From Cucumis sativus (Eukaryota; Streptophyta; Magnoliopsida; Cucurbitales; Cucurbitaceae), in assembly GCF_000004075.3 (NCBI RefSeq), contig NC_026659.2, positions 26,492,272 through 26,556,271 of the forward strand: a DNA stretch of 64,000 bases. Direction: 5' to 3'. The translations under genes were made by a program, and so were the position numbers. How positions within the stretch are numbered: position 1 is the stretch's first letter; every line of letters begins with the position of its first letter. Below the pieces are notes generated by a model. It had not been told where the DNA came from. It searched no databases and saw only the letters and a list, made by a program, of their open reading frames with translations. Shown one piece after another: positions 48,362 through 61,566 of this stretch.

Positions 48362-51300
48362 CAAAAAGGTTGATATAAATTTAAAAAATTTAAAGAAGCA
48401 AAAGACGTGATTATCTGTTGAAACATATTTCCAATACTATATATTATAAGGTTTGTGTAGTTTTTATAGCTATGGTTTAAATCACACTCTTAAACCCTAA
48501 ACGTATATCGTCTCTAGTAATAAAATGATAATTATAAATGTAGGGGTAAACTACATCCACGTATACTAGAAAAATATTATGTAATAAATTCAAATCAATT
48601 GAATTATAAGAAGATAAAAAAGAGGACATCACCTTTTGTAGCATTAAATTTGGATAGCTGTGATGAAAATAACTTTACACACTTAGATGACATAAACAAA
48701 TTTTCCTTCTCTTCTTAAGTTCATGCATTTTTTGTTTCTAAAATGGCAAAATTTTAAATAGACTCTCACTATGGTCGTCGTCAACCATCAAGTTCTTATC
48801 TTTATATACATCAAAACGTTAAGTGGAAATATGATTTCCTTCATGGTAAGGACCTCTCATTCTACAAATGTTTTAAATCCATATACAAATATCTCAACTA
48901 TATATATATATATATTAAAGACATCGGTAGATATTTATGAGTATCTATTAGAGTCTGAAATTAGCTCGGTTCATTTTGCTATATTAGAAAATGTTTATTT
49001 CAATAATATTTTTAAAATAAATAAGTAGAATCATAAATAGTAAAAAAATTAATATTATTTATTAAATGAACCTTTTCAATAATAATAGAAAAAATACAAA
49101 CCGTTTACACTTTAGGGTAAGAAAAATGAGAAGAAAAAAAATTCATAAACTTGATTTTATTACAAAGTGTAAAAATAGTTTGTGTATTTTGTCATTTAAA
49201 AAAAAATTAACTAGTAATTTATTTTAGTAACTATTGTAATTAAACTATTTTGGAATACAAATCATATAGAATATGGGAGAAAATATCTTTTTCGTTTTTA
49301 GATTTTGAATCTAGTTTTTATTTAGTACTCCCGTTTTGATTTTGGTTTCAATTTAGTTCTAAGTATTGAAATGTATTAAGATTTGAGTTTTGTTTAATTT
49401 GATCTCCGAAATGCAATATATTACCTTTTTAACCTTAATTTTTTTATTAAATACTCACTTACAAACATCAATCCCAATATTTATTAATTAATTTAAAGTA
49501 ACCGTGAAGTAAAGTTCTAAATTTAATTTCAAAAGTGATGAAAAAAAATGAACTTTTAGTTAATCATAATTCCCTTAAATTTATTAACATACATTAACAC
49601 CACAGTGAAGATGGAAAATAAATATTTAGTAAAAAGTTAAGATTGAAAATGTAAATATTGAAATTTGAAAACTAAATTAAATCAAAATTCAAAATTCAAA
49701 TATACTAAATGAAAATAATTTTGAAATGTAAATATAAGTGAGGATAAAAACTATACTGAAAAACATGTTATTTTTCTATTAAAATATATGCATCATGACA
49801 CAACAAAATATTTTTTGGGAAGATAAATGACATAATGAGCTATTATTTAATATAAGATTCCATACCTTATTAGGTATACTGAAAATATCATTAGATTAGA
49901 TTAATTACCCCTTTAAAGACTGCACTACTCTTTAAACATATATATAATTTTTAAACATCCACATTACCCACGAGGAATTCACATATTTAATTTTTTTTTG
50001 TCTTCATTATGCTCCCATTTAAAAATACTGAAAGTGGCTTGTATTAAATTAACTCAATCTTTTTTATTATCACATAGTTACGATCGAACTAAATATTGGT
50101 GATTTTAAATTAAAAGAAAAAACGTTAGATAATATATAATTAAACTTATCTTTAACTATCGGTTTAAGCTTTTAAATCAATAGTAATATGGATAAACATC
50201 GTGTAGGAGAAAATATTGTAATTTAATACGTTGGAATGATTTTTATATTCTGTTAATAGGAGAAAATCTATAAGTGTATGATTGGAGTGGCTGTGATTAA
50301 TAAGAATAAAGACAGATCTTATAAAGTATAATATAATATAAGGTAAGATTATTAGACAAATTTCTTTTAATCTTATGGTAAAGTTAGAATATTTTGAAAA
50401 GAAAGAGTTCGTGAAGCTAAAGTGGTCAATGATATTGAAAATAGAGCCATTTCAAACAAGTCGATGATGCATACTTTTTAGTCAAAGTAACACTATAATA
50501 AAATATGAGGCCCCAATCTCCAACTCTATGTTCAACCAAAATTGCTAAATTATTAAAAAATTGTCTTCAAACGTTATATTTTGGTTTAAACAATACTAAA
50601 AAACTTTTTAAATTACCTTTTTTTATTTTAAAAATAATAAAAGCTATCTCTAAAATTTTAAAAATAAATGTAAAAAAATTCTCATCCACTATGTATTTGA
50701 ATTCTTTTAGTTTCAAAAGAAACGATTTAAAACAATTGTGTTTTGCATATTTATTAAACTAAAGCATAAATGATAAACGGTAAAATACAAATAAATTAAA
50801 AAGTAAATGTACTCAAAGGAAAAAATATATACAAAAAGATATTACTTAATAATAAATTTGATGATATTTTGAACAAAAAGTATAAAATCTAGAGATATTT
50901 GGAATAATTCAAGCACTAAAACAACAGTAAGCATGCATGGATTTTGAATTGAACCTAAGTCTTCAAAAGGAAAAAAAAAATAAAGATTTCCCATTCTGGC
51001 ATTTTCCATGGTCAGCATTTCAAAGCTTCTGGCTGCTTTAATGTTAATTTAATATCAACTTACAAAACCAATACAAAAAGAGTCGTCTCTGCATATCTTT
51101 TCAGGCAAATGGTAAAAGTAGGGATTTGTTATAATTATACCCTTAAATCTTTTAAATTAAATCATAATCGTATAAATTACATTATTTACATTAATTAGAT
51201 AGTTTGAGAATTTAATTTATATCATATGTAAGTTCAATTTTTACGGTTTCCAGAAGTCTAGGACATAATTGTTACTATTGAAAGTTTATATATCTAATTA

Positions 51301-52683
51301 CAATCCAAATTTAGGAGTGGTTTAGTCAGCTCCAAATCCCAACCAATTCATTGACATAAAACAGAGCTTATGACTGTTTGTTTTTGTTTTCATAGCAGAA
51401 ACTGGACTTATTCATAAGGAATTACGTTACCCTTTCAGAAATTTTCAACATTCTAAACTTCAGAGCCAAAATGTTGACCAGCGGGGGAAAAATGGTAAGA
51501 TCAAATCTGTATACTTTTCATTGATTGATTGGTAGAAGATATTGACATTGTATTTTGAAACAGAGCAGTGAAATTAGTTAAGAGTTGGAACTTAGACCAA
51601 TGGCTGCTTTTCTTTTTGTATGAACTGTGGGCTCATTCGTGCTACAAAAGTAGAAATTTCCTGGAAAATGACATACAACATACAAGCTACAGTAAAAATT
51701 TGAATTTTGTTACCCTGTAATGTTATTTTATTTACCTGATTCCGGGAGAGAGAACAGAAGTAAAACGTGTCCAATAGGCTTCAAGATTTTCTCCTCATTC
51801 AACTTCTAGTAAGTCTAACAACATAATTAGACCGTTACTACTTCTACAGGGAAAGAAGAATAAAATAATGAACTGAAAGTCAGCAAAATTTTATTCATGA
51901 AGAAATGAATTCTTGTTTTAGCACATGATATAAGCATAAAGCACCACCATTTGGTAATGCCTTCAAAACTGTAAGATATTTCCTCCTTCCCTTCTTTTTG
52001 GTAATTTTTTATGGAGCTGTATAGACTTTAGAATTTTAAGATATGGCTATAGATTCCATTCGTTCTTTGGGATACCATAATGTAAATTATTCAACTTCAA
52101 TAGTTTGCTCATTTATGGAATAACTCAATCTTTCCATCATTTTCTTTTTCGAGTAACTTCATATTCCTCTCTATCTCTACTTTTCACATTCACTGACCAA
52201 CTTCATCTTTTCCTTTTAATCTACTTTTCACCATTATCTATTAACTGTCAAATGCCACTTTTAGTTTACAGCAGAAAAGTGGAGAGCAAAGAATTGCTTC
52301 CAGTTTTGAGTGAAAAGAAGCAAAAAACTGGTTTAATGTGTTAGTGTAGAATCAAAAGCAGGCACAAAGCTCATACCTTAACAGGCTGTTTTAAGAATCT
52401 GGAAAAATTGTTGACATCTCACATCTGATACAAATGATAAAATTTTGTGGCAGGATAGGAGTTACATGAAACAAATAAAATTATATAAACAAATGATTGG
52501 ATATCCAAGGGAGAATTTTGAAGGATTTTATTTATATTGCTTTGTATAAAAACTCTCAGGCTTCAGTATCGACATAAGTGGGCAGTGTGCAATGAAAGTG
52601 AGAAGATTAGCTCACCAACATTGAAGTGAGGAATTCCCCCTTGGAACGCCATGAAAGTTGGATCTGGATTTGGTCAGTGGCAG
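48362..52683. other. Intergenic: AT-rich spacer and O-fucosyltransferase 3' flank
   Basis: About 4.3 kb with very high AT content to about 50,900, then somewhat less AT-rich sequence to the end of the O-fucosyltransferase gene. There is a TA run near 48,900-48,914. No coding region, RNA gene or clear element seen. Confidence 0.4.
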
Positions 52684-55600
52684 TTAAATTACTTTACTTG
52701 AGTTATTATGGCTTAGTGAGTCGTTGCAGTTCATTCCCTCACAGAAGCATTCATGAGGATTTGCATAAAAGTAATCTTCTTCCTTCGGCTTGTCTGGAAT
52801 TGCTCTTCTTTGCATTGGTTGACCCTGTCTTTTCTCATGTGCCAATCTTACAGCAGCAGCAAAGTCATCCCAAGAAAGTGTGCCATTCTGATGCATATCC
52901 ACTAATTCCACTAGCTTTTTTCTATCCAGTGTTATTGTTCTCTTAAACCCCAGGTATCTGTGAGCAGTAAGAATTAAATCAGGAGAGTTTTCAAAACCTC
53001 AGATTGTAATTGTATGTCCCTAACAATACGGCTGGAAGAAAACGATTATCGTGTAAGATGATGTGGCATACCTACGGTGACCTTCAACAACTCTTGCCAT
53101 GTTACCATCATAAGTAGGAACAAAAGTGTTGCTGGCTACAGAAACCATAAAATCTAACGCTGCCATTTGTGATGAATGATTCCGGAATAGCTTCAATTCT
53201 TCTGGGGATAGCAATGCTTCCTTTTTCACCTGCAATGCAATGGGGTAAATGGTAATGCATCTAGGAAAAACTAACATTCACTGTAGTGTAAACCTTAAAC
53301 GCCACTTTCTTGGTTACTACATTGTCCAATGACACGATAGCTTCACTTTTCCTGACACAGAGAGTTTTCTTTTTTTCCTTTTTTTTTTTCTTTTCGTGGA
53401 AACGAGAAAAAGAACTCCAGCTTGAAGTAAAAACAAATGATGCTGATTAGATTTGGATAATTGTGTACACAAACATTTTCCAAATGAGTGGCACCAGAAG
53501 GTGAAAATTCATGCAAATGACTTCATGATACTATTGAGTTTCCAGCCAATTGCCTTACAGAAATATTTCAGATAAACTCACATGAAAAGGTAGAAATTTG
53601 AGCTGAAGATATTATGATGGTACTCACAATCATTGGGAAGGCTTCCCTAAGAGTTGCAAGTCTCCGTTCACTACCATAAATCTCACCAGCAGCAATATAT
53701 ATCTGCGTCTCCTTGTTAAAACCTAAGGCCTGTAATGTCAGTGCTGCTTCCTCTGGGGTCAGAGGACACAGACCTTGTGATCTCCTCTGGTCAGACAAGA
53801 TCTCTTTCTCCCTCCACCAAGGGAATGCATATCTGGATGAAGTTCAACTACGGATTAGTATTTCACCTGACCAGCATCTCCACATCATCATCTTAGTATA
53901 AACCATAATTATTGCAGAGAAAGTTAAAAACTAGATATAAGCCAGAATATTTAGAGAGAGAAATTAAATATAAACACCTAAAAATTGCTCTTGCAGTTGC
54001 AAACCAACTATACAATATTTTATATTCCTTTTTTTTCACCAGAAATGGGTAGTGGATTATTAGGCATAGAATGAACAGTAATAGTGAAAAAAATTCAGTG
54101 ATTGGATCCAATTTAAGAACCTCATCTGTTTGAGCTCATCAGCTTCTTCCTTTGTACAGCCATGTGTACAACCTGAAAAGGCCAGCATATCCATCTCGTA
54201 TCTCAGATGCAAGACCACAAAAGGTCCTTTTTCTTGAAGTAGACGAATTAACTTATAACCCAATGTCTCAATCTGAGGGGAGAATTTAAGTGCCTGGAAA
54301 TTGACACGACACCTAAGTTTCTGTAGATAAACTGGGATTCCATTGTTGGCCAAGCGTGTATCTGTTTTATTAAAATGTAACACTCTATGCTTCTTAATGA
54401 GAGGAAGAATCTGCATATGGATTTTAAGGCATTAGATTAAGAGGTCAGAAGGGGAAAATAGAGATACATATAAGAGCACAAGAAGATGTTTCTATAGTTA
54501 ACCATAAAAAATATTCTTAAAATTTGTGTTTCTTAAGCTCCAACTTTAAACTGCTATAGAAATGCAACATGCACAGTGAATATGATTTATCTAAGATGCA
54601 AAAAACTGCAACCAACAAGAATAGAAAGAAAATGCCAGTACACCAATACATTTTACCACAAGCCATAAAGTATGCAAATAAACATTAAACACAACTCGGA
54701 AAGACAAAAGACAATACACTCGTATAAAAGAAATAAGGACGTACAGAAGAAAGACATGAAGACTACATTTCTTCAAATAAATGTACTTATAATTATAATA
54801 CTTTTTAATAAAAGTGAACACTACAACTGACAAAAAAAATGACGATATTCAAAGATTTAATGGGCATTACTTTTATTTAATATTCATACTTTGGTATACC
54901 TTTTTTCTCATTCAAGGCTTTTTACAAAAGAAGCATGATGTACATTAAGCACAAAACCAGGGGACAAAAGGAAAGGCAAGGAAGAAAAGAGATCTCTCTC
55001 CCTCAAAATGAACAACCAAAAGAGGCTAAAGTAGAGCTTTCCAGTTTCTTTGGATCATGAACAAGCTGTAATTCCAAAAACATTTCCTATTTTTGGTGCA
55101 CCACCGAGAAGCTACAAACTGACTTGCTACAAAAAGTATTTCTAAGACATTCATATTATATTGTAGATAGCTTAAAGAAACAAGATAAATCTTCAAAATA
55201 ACTGTTGCAGCGATATTCTTTTAATTTGGAAAAGCATAAGAACGAGAAGCTACATCTATTTTTTACACTTGTAGAAATCAATAACACACATGGTACAGAG
55301 GAAAACCCATTGATCAAACCAGAAGGGAAAATTGCCTATTTGACTAAACAATAGACTGATAGAGAACATTTCCTATTTAACAACTAACCCTTTCTGCTGT
55401 CTCCATACTTACTCCACTCTATGCCCCTTTTCATATCAATCACCAAGCACAACTCAAACTAATTTTCATCTGCCCTCTTACATCACTTTTTTCTTCTCTC
55501 ACCCTAAATATGCTCAATTCCCATCTCATCATGGTAAATGCTAGGACGAACTAGTCATATAGCATTTGCCCATAACAGAGTTTCATGTCGGTTCTGTTCA

Positions 55601-58198
55601 TTAATGTTTTGTCTCACATGATCTGCAACTATTTTTGCTGATAAACTTTAATCATTCTTTCAGAGAGTAAGCAAAGAGCTAGAAGTATCACATGGGCTCC
55701 CCTTTTCACTCACGTGCCCAAATGGCTCCCTGCTTCCCAAATACTGAAAGCAGAACCCTTTCGGGGCATAAATTCCATGCAAATAAACTGAAAAACTCTT
55801 TTGGCTCTTTATTTAATATAGACAAATATTTCTAATCATTTAATAGAGCAGAAAATAAACCATTTTTTTTAGATCCATCATTTTCTCTGACACAACAGGA
55901 CACATGCATCGAGCAATCCAGCTTAAATAAACTGCTAAATTCAGGAATGTCTAAAATAATTTTCAGTTCTCATCACAATATATATGTCTTGATCCAATTA
56001 CATTGCATGCACTCGTAAAATATAAAATATTCCTTAAAACCTCACAACTCACATCAACCTCACAACTCACATCATTCAGTTAAAAGATTAAACAGCCCTG
56101 TGGTAGGTTTGCAATATACCATCTCTAGCAGCCATGGGACAACTGAAATGGAGAGGTCTACCAGTCTATTAAACATTGCCCCAACACCTTTTGCCCTTAA
56201 ACGTCAATTATTAAGAGTAAGAAACTGGTAATTGGACGGTCTTCTTACAGTGTGGATGATGATACTTCCAAAAGTTTTGGAGGATGTTGGTGCAATAACA
56301 ATCCTCTAAGAGATCTATATAAGGCTGTATAATCTCACTGGGTGTGAACAGAAATGAGTCTGCACTCCAGTTCGAGGGGCAAGTATCCCCACTAGATTGG
56401 AGTAAAGGCAACAAAAAGTTGATAGTAGTTTATGGCTAGTGCACCAGTGAAACCACTGAATCAGGGAAGATGCAATTTAGATGAAGCATTCTCTCAACAA
56501 GATATAATCTCAAAGCTGACTTGATTGGTACATACAATTTGGAAATATCCCAGATTCATCTTTGACCATCCAAGGAACCAAGATTTGCATCTAATAAGTA
56601 ATATGAAAAACTAGGCGTGGTGATGATAATCCATCATCTCCGCAAATTGAATGATAAACATTCTCATGCACTACCATCTGATATTAGTTGTGTGTGTGTG
56701 TGTGTGGATATATCTATATATATATAAGAAATATGGAAAACTAGAGTACATGTGGGAAAAAATAATACAAACCTGTTCTAAATAATATTTTTCATTTGAC
56801 CAGCTAACTGGGGGCATGGCAAATGGTAGAAACCCATATTTCCTATTGAACTTTTTGGGTAGTCTTCTGACAATGCGAACTTCGTCTCTCAGTGAATCAA
56901 TAAAATGCTTCACATTAAATATGTCATCAAAATTGCTGCACAAGAGCTCAGTGTTAACATACTGAAATTTTTGTAACAGAAAGTAGCCAAATCATAGATT
57001 GCAAGAAATGGAGCATACCTAGGGTCCGCCCAAAAAGATGTTTTATCAAGTTCTGGAACAACCAATGTCAAGTTCAAAAGGCGAGCAACGGTCACCATAT
57101 CACAGATCTGAAATGGTTAATTAGATGAGTCCAGTATATCATCTTTTCAAGGAAAAAGCAGAAAATAATATAGGCATAAATTAGGAAGACACGGGGGAAA
57201 CAAGTAGCAAGTAAAGAAGTTCATACCGCAGCACGCATCTGATTTAAGCCCCCATTGCAGGACACCCGAAGATAACCATTACTTGAATAGTTTCCTGCAG
57301 AAAATTGAGGTCATAATTTTAGAGGTTAAATGAAATGGAAGCCAGAGTAGAATGCATGAGTTATACAAGAAGCTCAGCAGTGATGCCAATTAGTTCCATA
57401 GCTTATTTTAATGGAAGAAAGCAAAGGAAAACTGATTCCATAATTTTTCAAAAGGGTAGTACTATCATTGCTTGAAACAAAATGAGAACTTCTATGAAAT
57501 AAGCTTGGTTGATTGGATAACACACTTTGACGTCAGGTAATACATAGAAGAACGTTGGTGGTTCAACAATTCATAAATATATATAATCACAATAAAAAAA
57601 GACCAACAACTAAGGGGTGTGAGTGAACTCCATAGTGCATCCTCCAAAGCGAAACAAATCCAGCAGCCGAACGATTCAGTGATTCTATTCCACAAACCAG
57701 AAACATAATAACAAACAATAAGGAAATAAACTAAACTCCGTTATGGCTACCCTTGTATGCATCGCTTTCAAACTAAGACAATCCAATGAGAACGGTGATC
57801 AAGTTAATACCTCAAGACATGCCATTACACAATGCACGGAAATTTAGAACAAGCGTACTTATGCATATCTCATTACACTAATCAAACACATTGCATCCCA
57901 TAAAGAAAGACGGATAGAGACTAGGGAACCCACTTGTTGGTAGAAGTGGCGTGGATTGAATGGACTGTTCGACGTGTAAAGAGAGCGGAATCCCAGTAAC
58001 TTGCGAAATCCGATTGGTTATATTTGATATAAAAGGGGGATGCCATAGCTTCCCGAATGCAACAAGCTGAACCAAAAATGTCCAAAGCAAAATGCTGGAA
58101 CAAACACGAACAAACCAAACCTGCAAACGGGTCCTCGGAATTACAGGAGCTGGGAGTTTATCGGACCTGACCTGTATACCCTCAGATCTAACTTCCAT
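52684..58198 (-). CDS. O-fucosyltransferase family protein (GDP-fucose O-FucT, plant type)
   Basis: Eight exons: 57934-58198, 57227-57294, 57019-57107, 56773-56935, 54121-54410, 53628-53832, 53072-53229 and 52684-52957. They total 1512 nt and 503 residues. It is a type II membrane protein with an anchor at about residues 27-47 ([20 protein letters not shown]). The O-FucT domain shows [36 protein letters not shown] and [19 protein letters not shown]. It then shows [17 protein letters not shown], the GDP-fucose-site [40 protein letters not shown], and [20 protein letters not shown]. Most plant members have unproven substrates; some act on cell-wall or secreted glycans or on nuclear proteins. 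Exons 4 and 5 are separated by a 2.36 kb intron. The ATG at 58198 is preferred; the frame extends upstream only without an ATG. Arabidopsis At1g14020 is the recalled counterpart, near PHO1;H3. Confidence 0.9.
54890..55150 (-). repeat. Possible LINE-like 3' remnant inside an O-fucosyltransferase intron
   Basis: Within the 2.36 kb intron, the minus strand carries a degenerate coding-like tail ending near GCCTTGAATGAGAAAAAAGG. It resembles the segment at 38.7-39.1 kb in style and strand. No reverse transcriptase or terminal duplication is visible, so the assignment is weak. Confidence 0.18.
56689..56706. repeat. (TG)n microsatellite in an O-fucosyltransferase intron
   Basis: Nine TG units just inside the long intron after exon 4, with a short TA run following. 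Confidence 0.9.
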
Positions 58199-61100
58199 TG
58201 CTCCGCTAAACACCACATTGCTGCCTCATTCAAAGAACCCACCTACCCAACCAACCCCGACATTCAAAATATCCATTCTGGGCCTTAAAATTTCCAGATT
58301 CGCATCACAGTTCAGGGATTGAAGCCCGCTCAACACCCAAAACCAGGGAACAGCTTACAAAGAAGTCAAATTGTCGGCAATCATCCAAAATGGGTTCAGC
58401 TCGGGGAATTAAATCTCAATCTGCAATAACCCCAGATAGCTGAATCGGGAAATCAATCAACTTCAGCTAAAAGGAATATTTAGATTCGCAAGAAATGGGT
58501 GAAAATAACATAAAAAAAAATGATGGGAGCGCGGCGCGGAACGAAGGTGGCGATTCACGAGCTACAAATGAAGAAAATTAATCCCGAACAACTAAATAAA
58601 TGGCCTTCTCGCTGAACTTTGCCGCAAATTTCTGCCCTTTCCAGATGTATATATTTATAAATTACGAAAAACAAAACTTGAGCAGAGAAGAGGAACGATG
58701 AAAATTTTACGTGGGAGTTGAAGATACTGACTAATGTTTGGATGTGGAATCAAAACATATGCGAAAGTCAATTACAAAACTTATGTGTTCAAGTTTATTT
58801 TATTGATTTTTCTTGAGAAATTGATCAAATGTAATCTTATTTTTTTATAGAAATTGATTCTGTTTTCTATTGGAGAAAATGACATTTCTTACGAAATAAA
58901 ATAAATACCTAAGCTTTAGACTACATTTTAATTTACACCATAAATGCAAAATCATCAATATACAAATTGACTTTTATCTTTAATATTTATTCAAATAACC
59001 TGAAAATTATGGACAACTTAATTAACATAACATAATTAATTAAGATGAGATGAGTTTAAATCAATGAAAATTATATGGGTTAATTAATTCTTGTGTTAAC
59101 TTCAAAACAATTCAGGTTATAACCAAAGTAATTAATGTGTTTTTTTTTCACTTATGATATTCATACATTCATTATTATTTTTACTTGTGATTAACATTAA
59201 AAAAAATAGTTAAAAAATATTTTATCCAAAAAAAAAAAATTAAATGGGTTGAAAATAGAGGTTTTTAAAAAATATAGCACACCAAAATATGTCCAGTGAT
59301 TAATTATCAACGAGGCGCATAATATATTTGGTATACGATAATTTAAAATTTGAGCTTTTGTATTTAAAACAACAACTTGAAAAACAAGATGAAAATGACA
59401 AACTGTAATATTTTAAAAAAATAATGAATATTTTTTTTCATTTTGTTATTCAGATAATAAATATTTGGTAGATTTGTTATATACATGAAAATTAACTCAA
59501 AAATATTTATAATTTTTTTTATTGTATTTGAAAATATTTGTTTAAAAAAAGTTAATTTAAATAAATATAACAAACCATAAATATAATGGTCGGTGTTACA
59601 CCATTAAAAAGTTCAACCATTTTTAAAAAATATTTCATGTTTGTCCATTTTTTTTACCATCTTTCTTCTCATCTTTCTTTATGCGTCTTTATTTTATTAT
59701 TTTTATTGTCTTATTACAATTATTTTTTAAAAAAAAATTGTTCAAACTATTATTTGGTAAGATGGTATACTAAATACAAAATATCTTTTTTATATTTTTT
59801 AAAAATATTCTAAATTTGTCCTTCATTTTTAATTTGGAAAGAATAATTTACAACTTCAAAAGTATTATAGACAAATTTTGGAGAAAGTTTTAGTATTATG
59901 TGAGAGAGATTATAATTTAAACATAAGAGAAATAATTGAAGCATTAATGTAAGCACCTAATATCCAAAAATAATCATTCATATTTTATAGTTCCGTAATT
60001 CATAAAACCAACGAAAGTCGAATGAAAAAACACATATTATAATAATTTTAGAAAAGGAAATCATAAACAAACAACTCAAACTAATGTTTGAAGAAGACAC
60101 TTTATCTGAAAAGTTCTTGTGGAATCAGAAAATATAAATCGATGCTTTTATTCCCATTTATTTCTAATGATGAAGATATGAATAATTGGAAGTGATTAGA
60201 TATTGATTGATGAGAAATAGAATGATTAAATACTGTCCAAATCTCCCTAAAAGTTTATTACAAGAAAATGGTGTATTAAATATAACAATATTAACAAATA
60301 GTACAAAATAATTTAGTTTTTTTCACTATTTGATATATATGCTAATAACTTTCGTTATATTTACACTTTTTTTCTAAAGATTACTTTTAATCGTTTGATT
60401 TAAAAGAATAAAAATGGTATTTCATTTTAAAAAATATAATAAATGCCAAAATTTTTACCATTTCAAATAGAAAAAAAACGGATAGACCCACAATAAGAAA
60501 TAAAAAAAAAAAACGAAAAGAACTCGTAAGACCACGATAAAAAATACAAAAGGTTCCGGTAATATATTTGGAAATCGATTCTTATTATTTGATCTGGCTA
60601 CCCAAATCTAAACGAGATAATATATTTGTGTATACGATCTTGAACTAAAAATAAAAGAAAAATTGCAAACGAATACAAAGAAACAATGGGAAGGAAAATA
60701 AGAAAGAAGATGAAAGAATGAGAAACAAAAATATTTAGCTTCATAGGATCTTTCATTTTACTGGTAATATTTTGCCAAGATCAACCTAAAAAAAATATTA
60801 TAATGGGCAAAGTTGAGAAAGATATTGGGATAAAGTTTTAACTTCAATTAAGCATACAGTTGGTAGATGGTTTGACAAATACAACAGGAAGGTAATCCAA
60901 CAATTTTTGGATTGAAAAAGATTTTTTTTTTTTAAATTGTTGGTATAAGCATTCCAAAAGAATTCACAAGGAATTTTATATCCCTGTGAACTCAAAAAAG
61001 AAAAGTAGTAAAGGTTGTTTATTATTATTTTCTTATTGAAAGAAAAAACCTAATCTACTAACAGAAACTTACCACAATGATGTACTCTACCAACAGCCAC

Positions 61101-61566
61101 ACTCTTGAAAAACTAATCAATTCTTTACACCAAAAGAAAAGAGTCAGAGAAGCCATGGAAGTAGAACCACATATAATGCTTGTGTTTTCTTCGTTACCAG
61201 AACTAAATTACAATTGAAAGATGAGAGAAGAAACAATTCAATCCTATAAAGAGACATTCAAGAAGGTCACATTCTGGAGGAGATTCCTCCATGGAAAATG
61301 GGGCTGGGATTTGGGATGATGATACTACAAGAGCGAGATGGTGAAGACTGAAGAGAAAAAAAAATGAGAATTTTCAATCAAAATTCAGCATTTGAGCAGA
61401 GCAGAGTGAAAGCAAGCTGTAAAATCCTTTTTTTTTTTTTTTTTTGCTTAAACAATCTATGCTAGTTGAGAACACTTGCAACTTCAGGGGCATATAATCG
61501 AGCAGAAGAAAGTTGAATGTTGGGAACGGAATATACTATACTGCATTCACGTGTGAAACTATAACG
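58199..61566. other. Intergenic: O-fucosyltransferase promoter and VIK 3' flank
   Basis: The GC-richer 58,199-58,620 is the probable leader of the O-fucosyltransferase gene. The segment 58,700-61,050 is extremely AT-rich with no supported gene. The last 500 bases should include the VIK 3' UTR; a poly-T run lies near 61,429-61,445. Confidence 0.4.

Noticed and set aside
49000-51500. Search for a gene in the AT-rich desert right of the atpB fragment
   Set aside because: Frames are short, very AT-rich and lack motifs or splice-supported exons.
56211-56414. 67-codon minus-strand frame in the long O-fucosyltransferase intron
   Set aside because: Flanking exons 4 and 5 join in frame without it and it shows no O-FucT similarity.
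58199-58216. Six-codon N-terminal extension of the O-fucosyltransferase
   Set aside because: It would need a GTG start; the ATG at 58198 is the first proper initiator.
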